In this document: positions 1 through 6,959 of the stretch, one piece after another
How positions within the stretch are numbered: the first letter of the stretch is position 1
Layout of the letters: every line of letters begins with the position of its first letter
Assembly: GCA_035527715.1 (NCBI GenBank)
Contig: DATKZY010000184.1
Location: 1-38,518 of the forward strand
Length of the DNA stretch: 38,518 bases
Source of the DNA: DSUN01 sp035527715
GTDB lineage: Bacteria > Planctomycetota > PUPC01 > DSUN01
Direction: 5' to 3'
Translations under genes and position numbers: made by a program
The notes under the pieces: model-generated
Databases searched by the model: none
Seen by the model: the letters and a program-made list of their open reading frames with translations, nothing else
Told to the model about the DNA's origin: nothing

Positions 1-141
1 TTCGGCAACACCGTCTCGGCCAGCATCCCCACCGCCATGTGCTGGGCCATCGAGCACGGGCGGCTCAAGCGGGGCATGCGGATGCTCCACGTCATCGGCA
101 GCGCCGGCTTCTCCGTCGGCTTCGCGCACCTGGTCTACTGA
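1..141 (+). CDS. 3-oxoacyl-ACP synthase III (FabH-like), C-terminal fragment
   Basis: Only the last 46 codons are present; the gene begins before the window. The fragment starts FGNTVSASIPTAM and ends GFAHLVY. The GNT-x-SASIP stretch matches the end of the KAS III fold, where the Asn of the Cys-His-Asn catalytic triad sits in a GNTSAASIP-type motif. The known role of the family is condensation of acyl-CoA or a related starter with malonyl-ACP at the start of fatty acid or secondary-lipid synthesis. The catalytic Cys and His are outside the window, so housekeeping FabH cannot be told from a specialised paralogue. The gene converges on the ABC permease, with 6 bases between the stops. Confidence 0.7.
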   Translation, partial: FGNTVSASIPTAMCWAIEHGRLKRGMRMLHVIGSAGFSVGFAHLVY

Positions 142-147
142 ACCCGC

Positions 148-1266
148 CTACTCGTAGCGCAAGGCGTCCACGGGGTTCAACCGCACGGCTCGCCAGGCGG
201 GATAGAGCGCGCCCACGAGGCCCACGCCCAGGGCCGCCCCCGTGGCCTCGAGAAGCAGCCGCGCGCTCACCGCGGGCGCCATGATGCCCCGCAGCATCGG
301 AAGCTCGGCCAGCAAGTGCAGCACGCCGAGCCCCAACAGCGCCCCCACGACACATCCCACGGTCGCCAGCACCACTCCCTCGATGAGGATCATCGCCAGA
401 ATCCGGCCCGGCGGCCACCCGATCGCCGCCAGCACCCCCAGGTCATATGTCCGCTCCGTCACCGACATCAGCAGCGTGTTCATCGTCACCAGCGCGCCCA
501 TAAACAGGGCGATCCACGACACGCTCCAGGTGACGGCGTGCAGAAACCGCACCATGTAGTTCTGCTCGGACAGCTCGCCCGTCTCGTAGAACCGCAGGTC
601 GGGGAACCGCTCGTTCAGCCGCTTCTTCAGCGCCGCCAGCCGCTCCTTGTCGGTCGAGTCGCGTACTCGCAGCTCCAGGATGTTCACTTTCCTTGGGCGC
701 TCCAGGAACTCCTGCATCGCCGGCAGCGCCATGACCACCGAGTTCCGGGCCAGCGGCCCCACCGGCTGGATCGTGCCCGAAACCACGAAGTCGCGTCCGT
801 TGACCCGCACCGTGTCCCCGACCGTCTTCCCGAGCAGCTCGGCGACGTCTTCGCCCAGGATCGCTCCGCGAGGCTGGTCCGGGGCGGGCATCGTGCCGAC
901 GATGAGGGGCACGTTCTCCCACAGGTACTCCGTGCGGTCCCAGCCGACCGCGACGATCATGCGGTCGTCGAGCGACACCAGGCTCACCAGCTCGCCCGCC
1001 ACGGCCTCCACGCCCTCGACGCGCCGCACCTCGGCGACGACCGACTGGTCCATCGAGGCGCTGAAGAACTCCACGGCCCCCTTGCGCACGCCGATCAGGT
1101 GGGTGCCCCGCATCGCAAGATGGCCCAGCCAGGAGTCGGTCACCCCCCGCGCCGTGCACACGAGGGCGATGAAGCTCGCCAGCGCCACGCCGATGCCCAG
1201 CGCCGTGAGCGTGGAGCGCAGCGGCCGGCTCGTCAGGTTTCGCATGGCCACGCCGGCGAGGTTCAT
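148..1266 (-). CDS. ABC transporter permease, MacB/FtsX type
   Basis: A 372-residue protein with the MacB/LolC-type layout. One N-terminal membrane helix (about residues 20-42, after the RNLTSRPLRSTLTALGIG segment) is followed by a periplasmic MacB_PCD-like domain of roughly 190 residues. Three C-terminal FtsX helices follow (about 245-265, 290-315, 335-355), ending in the typical PAWRAVRLNPVDALRYE tail. It should pair with the ATPase encoded just upstream to drive export or lipoprotein/peptide extrusion by mechanotransmission rather than by channel transport. Its ATG overlaps the end of the ATPase gene by 4 bases (ATGA), indicating translational coupling. The substrate cannot be read from the sequence. 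Confidence 0.88.
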   Translation of the reverse strand: MNLAGVAMRNLTSRPLRSTLTALGIGVALASFIALVCTARGVTDSWLGHLAMRGTHLIGVRKGAVEFFSASMDQSVVAEVRRVEGVEAVAGELVSLVSLDDRMIVAVGWDRTEYLWENVPLIVGTMPAPDQPRGAILGEDVAELLGKTVGDTVRVNGRDFVVSGTIQPVGPLARNSVVMALPAMQEFLERPRKVNILELRVRDSTDKERLAALKKRLNERFPDLRFYETGELSEQNYMVRFLHAVTWSVSWIALFMGALVTMNTLLMSVTERTYDLGVLAAIGWPPGRILAMILIEGVVLATVGCVVGALLGLGVLHLLAELPMLRGIMAPAVSARLLLEATGAALGVGLVGALYPAWRAVRLNPVDALRYE

Positions 1267-1952
1267 GGCGTCCCTCCCGTCCGCTCGTCGCCCACGATCG
1301 CGCCGTCGAGCATCCGCACCTGGCGTCCCGCCCGCGCCGCGATGCCCGCGTCGTGGGTCACGATGACGAGCGTCGCGCCCGAGCTGGCGTGGACCTCGCT
1401 GAGCAACGCCAGGACCGATTCCGAGCTGGCGCTGTCGAGGTTCCCCGTCGGCTCGTCGGCCAGGAGCACGACCGGCGAGTTCGCCAGGCTTCGGGCGATG
1501 GCCACCCGCTGCCGCTCGCCCACCGACAGCTCGTTGGGCCGGTGCGAGGCCCGGTGCGACAGCCCCACCCGCTCGAGCAGCACGTCGGCCCGCCGCCGCC
1601 GCTCGCGCGCCCCGCCCACCACCCCGAACATCGCCAGCTCCACGTTCTGCCGGGCGTTCAGCGTGGCGAGCAGGTTGAACCGCTGGAACACGTAGCCGAT
1701 GCGCCGCGCGCGGATGCGCGACCAGGCCCGCCGCCCGCGCGGCGCCGCCCCCTCGAAGAGCACTCGGCCCTCCGTCGGCTCGTCCAGCCCGCTCATCACG
1801 TTGAGCAGCGTGGACTTTCCGCTGCCGCTCGGCCCCATGATCGCCATGAACTCCCCGCGCCCCACCCGCAGCGTCGCCTCCCGCAGCGCCACCACGCGGC
1901 CCGCGTCATACGACTTCGTCACGCCCTCGAGAGCGACGATGCACTCGTTCAC
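1263..1952 (-). CDS. ABC transporter ATP-binding protein, LolD/MacB type
   Basis: A 229-residue nucleotide-binding subunit. Walker A is GPSGSGKST (residues 40-48), the Q-loop region is YVFQRFNLL, the signature is LSVGERQRVAIARSL (a mild variant of LSGGQ), Walker B is VVLLADEPT, and the switch His is in IVTHD. This is the LolD/MacB/FtsE subgroup, which works with four-helix FtsX-type permeases, and such a permease follows with a 4-base overlap. The start used is GTG at 1952; no strong ribosome binding site is visible, so the exact start is less certain than the gene. A candidate promoter lies about 80 bases upstream. No HlyD-like adaptor gene is adjacent. Confidence 0.9.
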   Translation of the reverse strand: MNECIVALEGVTKSYDAGRVVALREATLRVGRGEFMAIMGPSGSGKSTLLNVMSGLDEPTEGRVLFEGAAPRGRRAWSRIRARRIGYVFQRFNLLATLNARQNVELAMFGVVGGARERRRRADVLLERVGLSHRASHRPNELSVGERQRVAIARSLANSPVVLLADEPTGNLDSASSESVLALLSEVHASSGATLVIVTHDAGIAARAGRQVRMLDGAIVGDERTGGTP

Positions 1953-2029
1953 CTGGCCACCGATCCCTTCACGAACTGCTCACCGACGGCATGGCGCCTG
2001 TCAGAACTGCCTGTCCATGACACACCAGC

Positions 2030-2058
2030 ATAGTAGCGAAGACCCTTCGGCGACGCAA
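2030..2058 (-). promoter_or_regulatory. Candidate sigma70 promoter for the ABC exporter operon
   Basis: On the minus strand TTGCGT (2053-2058) and TACTAT (2030-2035) are separated by 17 bases, upstream of the ATPase start at 1952. It lies back to back with the promoter of the LRR gene. Confidence 0.5.
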
Positions 2059-2081
2059 GCACGCAAGGCGCCTGCATTCTC

Positions 2082-2110
2082 TTGACTCCCTGCCGGGCGC
2101 GCGCGACACT
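2082..2110 (+). promoter_or_regulatory. Candidate sigma70 promoter for the LRR gene
   Basis: TTGACT (2082-2087) and GACACT (2105-2110) with a 17-base spacer. Transcription would start near 2117, which rules against the in-frame GTG at 2116 as start codon and supports the ATG at 2161. Confidence 0.5.
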
Positions 2111-2160
2111 GGTCTGTGTGGGCACGACTTCGGCGGAACCTGACCTGGGAGCGGCGAAGT

Positions 2161-3900
2161 ATGGCTTTTGCCCGGCGAGCGGCGGTCCTACTCCACAGCG
2201 CCCTGGCCCTCTGCGCTGCCGGCGCGGCCGAGCGTCCCACGCGACCTGCTGATACCCCCACCGAAGTCACCGTCACGGCCCCCGGAGGTCGTCGCCTCTC
2301 GGCGCTCGTGGTCCCCGGGAAGTGGGTCCATGCGTTCGACGCCGGCCAGTTCCTGTACCGCGGCGGGCGCAAGCTCCACTTCGAGAGCCGCGGGCCAAGA
2401 CGGTTCGTCCAGGTAGACGGCGCCCCGGCCCGCCTGGCCGGCATCGTGGCCGACACGGCGGAGGGCCAGGCAGCGCTTCGGCAGGCCATCGCCGACGGCG
2501 AGAAGGACCTCACGGTCTGGTGCAAGGCCGACAAGCTCAACGCCCTGCCGCGGCTGCCGCCCGGCCGCGGGTTCGCACTGGCTGTGAACAACTACGGGAG
2601 ATCGGACGGCATACACGAGCCCGCGGTGACGACACGAGATGCCACGCCCGTCGCGGGCCAGGACGGAATCATCGCCCTGTCGCTCTGCTGGCGCTGGGAC
2701 AATGCGGACCTTCGGCCTCTGGCCCGGCTGGAGGCCCTGACCAGCCTCCAGGTCAGCGGGGCCGGGCAGCTCGACCTGACCCCGCTCGGCGGCCTGCGGA
2801 ACCTGGAAGTCCTGGAGTGCAAGATGGTGGGCGCCTTGCCGCCGCTCTCGAGGCTCACCCGCCTGCGCCACGTGGACATCGCGGGGGCCTCGGAGCTTCC
2901 CGTCTTGCCTCCCTTCGGCGAAATGCGGCAGCTCTCCTGGCTCGCCCTCAGGTGTCCCGGCCTGAAGGACATCGCTGCCCTGGGCAAGCTCACTGGGCTC
3001 GTGCGGCTCGACCTCGGCGGCTGTTCGGGCATCCGCGACCTGTCGCCTCTTGCCGGCCTCACAAAGCTGACCTGCCTGAGCCTTTACGGCTGCGAAGGGG
3101 TCGAGGACCTTTCCCCGCTCGCCGGCCTCACGGACCTGACTGACCTCAACTTCGGCTTCTGCTCCCGGCTGACCAACCTTTCGGGCCTGGAGAACCTCAG
3201 GAAGCTGCCCAGGCTGGAACTGAGCGGGTGTCGCAGCCTGTCCGACATTGCTGCTCTGGGGCACCTCACCCAGTTGACCGGCTTGACCGTGCAATGGTGC
3301 GATGAGCTGTCCGACCTCACCCCCCTGGCGAAGCTCACCCGCCTGAAGGCCATCAGCTTCTGGAACTGCCCTCGGGTCGCCGACATATCGCCGCTCGCCG
3401 CACTTCAGGACCTCGAAGGGCTCGGCCTCTGGGGGTGTCCGCGTCTGGCCAATCTCAAGCCCCTGGCCGGCCTCGCCAAACTGCGCTGGCTCAGGCTGGA
3501 AGCGTGCCGGGCCATCACGGACATTGCGCCGCTCGGAGGCCTGCGGGACCTCGCGGAACTCTCGCTGGAGGAGTGCGCCGAGGTGACGGACGTCTCGCCC
3601 CTCGCCAAGCTCGACAAGCTGGAGGAGCTTCGCATGTGGGATTGCACTGGGGTGACCGATCTGTCGCCGGTGGCGGCGTGCCGCAACCTGCGCGAACTCG
3701 ACATCTGGGGCTGTGAGAATGTCACGGACGTGACGCCTCTCGGTCGGCTGCCCAAGCTCAACCGCGTCGTGGTAGCCGGCTGCGACGGCGTCGCAGACCT
3801 GTCCCCGCTGAAGCCCGTCCTGCGGCGCGGAGGCTCGATCTTCGTCACCGGCGACGACCACGAGGCCCAGCTCAAGGCCCTGAAGCAACCCGACTTCTGA
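2161..3900 (+). CDS. Exported leucine-rich-repeat protein, 23-residue repeats
   Basis: A 579-residue protein. Residues 1-22 form a signal peptide (MAFARRAA then a hydrophobic stretch to CAAGAAE). About residues 25-180 are a domain I do not recognise. From about 184 to 565 there are 16-17 tandem repeats of 23 residues with the pattern SPLAxLxxLxxLxLxGCxxVxDL: hydrophobic ladder positions, a nearly invariant Cys after the beta strand, and Asp before the next turn. This resembles internalin-like and Cys-containing LRR solenoids, so a binding role outside the cytoplasm is likely. The ATG at 2161 was chosen over the upstream GTG because of the GGGAG nine bases before it, the signal peptide and the promoter position. 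The partner ligand is unknown. Confidence 0.8.
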   Translation: MAFARRAAVLLHSALALCAAGAAERPTRPADTPTEVTVTAPGGRRLSALVVPGKWVHAFDAGQFLYRGGRKLHFESRGPRRFVQVDGAPARLAGIVADTAEGQAALRQAIADGEKDLTVWCKADKLNALPRLPPGRGFALAVNNYGRSDGIHEPAVTTRDATPVAGQDGIIALSLCWRWDNADLRPLARLEALTSLQVSGAGQLDLTPLGGLRNLEVLECKMVGALPPLSRLTRLRHVDIAGASELPVLPPFGEMRQLSWLALRCPGLKDIAALGKLTGLVRLDLGGCSGIRDLSPLAGLTKLTCLSLYGCEGVEDLSPLAGLTDLTDLNFGFCSRLTNLSGLENLRKLPRLELSGCRSLSDIAALGHLTQLTGLTVQWCDELSDLTPLAKLTRLKAISFWNCPRVADISPLAALQDLEGLGLWGCPRLANLKPLAGLAKLRWLRLEACRAITDIAPLGGLRDLAELSLEECAEVTDVSPLAKLDKLEELRMWDCTGVTDLSPVAACRNLRELDIWGCENVTDVTPLGRLPKLNRVVVAGCDGVADLSPLKPVLRRGGSIFVTGDDHEAQLKALKQPDF

Positions 3901-3906
3901 GCCGCC

Positions 3907-4968
3907 TCACGGCGTGAAGTCCATCTCGGCCGGCATGCGGGCGAGGAGGGCCGCCAGCAGGTCGCTCGCCTGGTCGAGGTCCTTGAGCGAGATGACCTCG
4001 CACGGGCTGTGCATGTAGCGGCAAGGCACGCTCACCAGCCCCGCGGCGACGCCGGCTCGGCTGATCTGGATGGCGTTGGCGTCGGTGCCCGTGCCGCCGG
4101 GCGTGCCCTCGATCTGGATGGCGATCTTCGCCTTTTTCGCGGCATCCACGATCATCCCGTAGAGCACGGGGTTGATGTTCGCGCCGCGGCAGACGATGGG
4201 GCCTTTGTTGCAGGCGAAGTCGCCCGCGCGAGTCTTCTCCACTCCCGGGGTGTCGGTGGCGTGCCCCACGTCAATGGCGATGCCCGCCTGGGGGTCAATG
4301 CCGAAGGCGCTGGTGCGGGCGCCCCGCAGGCCGATCTCCTCCTGCACGGTCGAGACGCCGAAGACGGCGACGTTGAGCTTCTTGCCCTGGACCTTGCGGA
4401 GCGTCTCGGCGACGACGAAGGCGCCCATGCGGTCGTCGAAGGCGCGGGCGGTGACGAGCTGGTTCCGCAGGTGGGTGAGCCCGACGTCGAACGTGATCGG
4501 GTCGCCAGTGCTCACGACCTTCTGGGCGTCCTTCTGGTTCTTCGCGCCGATGTCGAGCCAAAGCTCGTGGAGCTTCATCGGCTTGCCGCGGTCGTCGGGG
4601 TCGGTGAGGTGGATGGCCTTGCGTCCGATGACGCCGGGCACGGGGCCTTTCGGCCCGTGAATCGTCACCCGCTGGGCGACGGCGACGACGGGGTCCACGC
4701 CGCCGATCTGGGTCACGTAGATGTAGCCTTCCTTGGTGATGTGGTTCACCATCAGGCCGATCTCGTCCACGTGCCCGGCCAGCATCATGCGCAGCGGCGC
4801 CGCGGCATTCACCGCGGCGATCACGTTGCCGTGCACGTCGGTCCGCACCGTGTCGCTGAACAGCCCCATTCGCTCGCGCATCAGCTTCTGCCCGGGCTGC
4901 TCATAGCCCGACGGGCTGGGCGTGGTGACGAGCTTCTCCAGAAACGCCAGCGCATCCTTGTCCATCAT
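3907..4968 (-). CDS. M42 family metallopeptidase (glutamyl aminopeptidase/endoglucanase M type)
   Basis: A 353-residue cytosolic di-metal aminopeptidase. The metal and catalytic signatures of the family are all present: AGHVDEIG (H66 and D68), the bridging Asp in ARAFDDRMG, the catalytic Glu pair in VQEEIGLRGA, Asp in IDVGHATDTPG, and the final His in YMHSPCEVI. M42 enzymes form large tetrahedral assemblies that trim peptides from the N terminus. An upstream in-frame ATG at 5070 exists, but the extra 34 residues come from the promoter and repeat region. The MM start at 4968 has a GGAG about 9 bases ahead and follows a clear promoter. The stop lies 6 bases from the convergent LRR stop. Confidence 0.92.
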   Translation of the reverse strand: MMDKDALAFLEKLVTTPSPSGYEQPGQKLMRERMGLFSDTVRTDVHGNVIAAVNAAAPLRMMLAGHVDEIGLMVNHITKEGYIYVTQIGGVDPVVAVAQRVTIHGPKGPVPGVIGRKAIHLTDPDDRGKPMKLHELWLDIGAKNQKDAQKVVSTGDPITFDVGLTHLRNQLVTARAFDDRMGAFVVAETLRKVQGKKLNVAVFGVSTVQEEIGLRGARTSAFGIDPQAGIAIDVGHATDTPGVEKTRAGDFACNKGPIVCRGANINPVLYGMIVDAAKKAKIAIQIEGTPGGTGTDANAIQISRAGVAAGLVSVPCRYMHSPCEVISLKDLDQASDLLAALLARMPAEMDFTP

Positions 4969-5010
4969 CGGTTGCTCCAGGGGCCACGGGGTGAGTCGAC
5001 GGCAGGAGCG

Positions 5011-5039
5011 ATTGTAGGCGGCAAGGGGGCGGGAGTCAA
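5011..5039 (-). promoter_or_regulatory. Strong sigma70-type promoter for the M42 peptidase gene
   Basis: On the minus strand TTGACT (5034-5039), 17-base spacer, TACAAT (5011-5016). The -35 abuts a short-period repeat (5040-5071). Confidence 0.65.
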
Positions 5040-5071
5040 CAATGACCAATGCCGAATGACCAATGACCAAG
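5040..5071. repeat. ATGACCA short-period intergenic repeat
   Basis: Three to four imperfect copies of a unit close to CAATGACC run directly up to the -35 box of the M42 gene promoter. The region is non-coding. Confidence 0.6.
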
Positions 5072-5119
5072 TCAGACAGGACGGCGGAGGGAATCTCCCG
5101 GCTCGCAAGCGGATGAGAA

Positions 5120-5152
5120 AACCTCCCGCGGGTTGGGAACCCGCGGGAGGTT
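5120..5152 (-). terminator. Perfect 15-bp palindrome, likely terminator of the DUF362 gene
   Basis: Arms AACCTCCCGCGGGTT (5120-5134) and AACCCGCGGGAGGTT (5138-5152) with a 3-base loop. On the minus strand the stem lies 23 bases after the DUF362 stop and runs into TTTTCTC, so it can act as a rho-independent terminator. The same palindrome family recurs inside the kinase gene at 9822-9854, so it may primarily be a dispersed repeat. Confidence 0.55.
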
Positions 5153-5175
5153 GGGTGAGCAGGCGGCGGGGTTGC

Positions 5176-6144
5176 TCAGACTTCGGCTTCGACGCGGTTG
5201 ATCTTGGCGAGGTCGGCGACGCCGATGCCCAGCTCGGCGGCGCGCAGGACGTGCTTGATGTCCTTGTGATAGGGCGCCAGGCCCTTCTCGACCCGCTTCG
5301 CCTTGATGATGTCGGCCAGCGTGGCGTCCATCGCCACGGGGTCCACCGAGGCGACGATGCCGTAGTAGTCCCAGCGGCCGGCGGGGTTGAACTGCGGCCC
5401 CTTGTCGAAGAGGCCGTAGAGGGCGTCGCAGATGCAGAGGCGGGTCTTGGCCTTGATCGGCTCCAGGGCGCTGATGTCGGCAACATACTGGCAGCCGTCG
5501 CGGTGGAACTGATTGGCGTTGGGCACGGTGCCGAGGTGGTTCTTGAGCGCGCCGGTGACGCCGGCGAGGACGTGGGTTTTCATGATCGGCACGTTGATCA
5601 ACACGTCGGCGTCGAGAAGGATTTTCGAGAGCTGGGTGTCCACGGGTCCCGCCTTGACCTTGGGGCCGAGGTCTTTGACCGTGGGGTAGGCGCGGGGGGC
5701 GTCGCCGTCGCGGTTGACCTTGACCCTGGCGGTCGTGAAAGCCCTGTCGTCGCGGTCGTAGACGACGATGTTGGCGGGGTCCACGCCGGCCTTGATCAGG
5801 CTGCTGGTGACGGCGGCGACGACCTCGGGGTGGGTGGTCGCGCGGGCGAAGAGGCCGTTGAACTTGACGGCCACCTTGTCCTTGGCGCCGACGTAGGCGC
5901 CCCAGGCCTTCGCAACGTCGTCCTTGCCGCTCAGCTTCATCACCGCCTGGTCCACCAGGTTCTGCACGAGTGCGGCGTCCACCGTGTTGTCGGCGATGAC
6001 CTTCTTCGTCTTGTCGCGGATGATGACGACGGTTGGCCCGCCCGGAGCGGCCTGGACCAGTCTCTGCCCCGCCATGGCCGCGGCGGCGGCCGCCGCTGCA
6101 CCCGTCTGAAGGAAGCCGCGTCGGTCGAGAAGATGCCCGAGCAT
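5176..6144 (-). CDS. Tat-exported DUF362 domain protein
   Basis: A 322-residue protein. The N terminus MLGHLLDRRGFLQTG followed by a run of Ala is a twin-arginine signal (R8, R9, F11, L12), so it should be exported folded. The rest matches the DUF362 family: VVIIRDKTKKVI near the start, KVAVKFNGLF, INVPIMKTHVLAGVTGALKNHLG in the middle, and SVDPVAMDATLADIIKAKR near the end. The biochemical function of the family is not settled. I see no ferredoxin CxxCxxC cluster, which some DUF362 proteins carry. The start at 6144 has an excellent AAGGAGAG seven bases ahead. Longer in-frame extensions are translated repeat DNA and were rejected. It has its own promoter. Confidence 0.85.
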   Translation of the reverse strand: MLGHLLDRRGFLQTGAAAAAAAAMAGQRLVQAAPGGPTVVIIRDKTKKVIADNTVDAALVQNLVDQAVMKLSGKDDVAKAWGAYVGAKDKVAVKFNGLFARATTHPEVVAAVTSSLIKAGVDPANIVVYDRDDRAFTTARVKVNRDGDAPRAYPTVKDLGPKVKAGPVDTQLSKILLDADVLINVPIMKTHVLAGVTGALKNHLGTVPNANQFHRDGCQYVADISALEPIKAKTRLCICDALYGLFDKGPQFNPAGRWDYYGIVASVDPVAMDATLADIIKAKRVEKGLAPYHKDIKHVLRAAELGIGVADLAKINRVEAEV

Positions 6145-6190
6145 GAGTCTCTCCTTACCCCGTGAACTGTCCACACGTCCCCGTCCCTCT

Positions 6191-6219
6191 ATGAAACAAC
6201 AGGGGGCGGAGAGAGTCAA
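6191..6219 (-). promoter_or_regulatory. Candidate promoter for the DUF362 gene
   Basis: On the minus strand TTGACT (6214-6219), 17-base spacer, TTTCAT (6191-6196). The -35 is good and the -10 is weak. Confidence 0.45.
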
Positions 6220-6253
6220 GTGCGGGTCGGCAGGGACGCCTGAATGCAGGTGG

Positions 6254-6288
6254 CCCCCAAACCCCGAACCCCGAGCACCGAACACCCC
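6254..6288. repeat. ACCCCGA-type short-period repeat
   Basis: Consecutive near-copies of a 7-base unit (ACCCCGA, ACCCCGA, GCACCGA, ACACCCC) in non-coding DNA. Confidence 0.5.
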
Positions 6289-6405
6289 TCTCGCCCCTAC
6301 GGTGCCCGTGGGGACGGCCCGTCCCGGACGCTCCGGCGTCTCTCTTCCCTGGTCGCACGAGAAGCGGCAGAAAGGACGCGGGAGCGTCCAGGCCTGGCCC
6401 GAGCC

Positions 6406-6436
6406 CATTCGGCTTCGCTCAGGGCAGGCTCCGTCG
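6406..6436. repeat. Dispersed element containing GGCTTCGCTCAGGGCAGGCT
   Basis: The core GGCTTCGCTCAGGGCAGGCT reads on the minus strand as the peptide ACPERSRM. Peptides of this CPERSR type turn up as artefactual N-terminal extensions in many unrelated bacteria because the same DNA element is widely dispersed. Here it lies in non-coding DNA. Confidence 0.6.
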
Positions 6437-6548
6437 AGGGCACACCGCATCCCGACGGAGGACCGTCGGGACGAGAAGGCCAAGGACTAATTCAAAAATA
6501 AAGATGTGACACCCAGTTAGCCCTGGGAAAAGGTGCCCCCGCCGGGGA

Positions 6549-6676
6549 GCCCCCGAAGGGGGCGATTCAAGCGCCGAGAAGCACCCCCTTCGGGGGCTTC
6601 CATGAGGGCAACGCCATGGCCCCAGGGCTTCCTTCGGTCGCCCTGGGCTACGACTGGCTCGCCCGCGTTCGCGGGC
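6549..6676. repeat. Cluster of four consecutive GC hairpins
   Basis: In order: GCCCCCGAAGGGGGC near 6549-6563; CCCCCTTCGGGGG near 6583-6596; GCCCCAGGGC pairing with GCCCTGGGC (about 6619-6649); and GCCCGCG-TT-CGCGGGC (6661-6676). The spacing suggests one composite repeat element rather than four terminators. Confidence 0.6.
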
Positions 6677-6959
6677 TACAAGACCTCGATATGTGGGCAG
6701 AGATCAGGGCCTGGCCCCAGGCCCTCTACTGTCCACTGCCTGCTGCCTCCTGCCGACGTGTCTTCCCACTTCCTGCCGGCTTCTCCGTCTGTCCTCGTCC
6801 ACCACGGCCGGACGCGAGGCAAAGCGGCGTCGGGCCGCCGCACTCCAAAAGGCTCACGCCCGCATTCTCGGCAGGTGTCCGCCCCCGTGCGACAGCCCCT
6901 CGGACTGCGGCATCTCGATGCCGCTCTTCACGCACCCTATACGCGGTGCAGGCCCGGGG

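Larger units (their letters stand above)
6220..6959. other. Gene-free, repeat-filled interval
   Basis: About 740 bases between the DUF362 promoter and the 3' end of the kinase gene. No frame has a credible start, ribosome binding site or family match. The content is a patchwork of repeats: an ACCCCGA-type short-period stretch near 6254-6288, a dispersed element at 6406-6436, a cluster of four hairpins at 6549-6676, and a CTGCC-rich run near 6726-6765. Confidence 0.6.

Noticed and set aside
2116..2160. GTG start for the LRR protein
   Set aside because: It lies at or before the predicted transcription start and would put 15 residues ahead of the signal peptide.
4969..5070. N-terminal extension of the M42 peptidase
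   Set aside because: It would be translated from the promoter and the CAATGACC repeat; the MM start at 4968 is better supported.
4009..6165. Open frame of 718 codons antisense to the M42 and DUF362 genes
   Set aside because: Shadow frame across two well-supported genes on the other strand, with repeat DNA translated in the middle.
6145..6483. N-terminal extension of the DUF362 protein containing ACPERSRM
   Set aside because: It comes from the dispersed repeat. The start at 6144 has an AAGGAGAG and a Tat signal.
6726..6958. Possible small gene downstream of the kinase
   Set aside because: The frames here are translated CTGCC-rich repeat without a ribosome binding site or recognisable fold.
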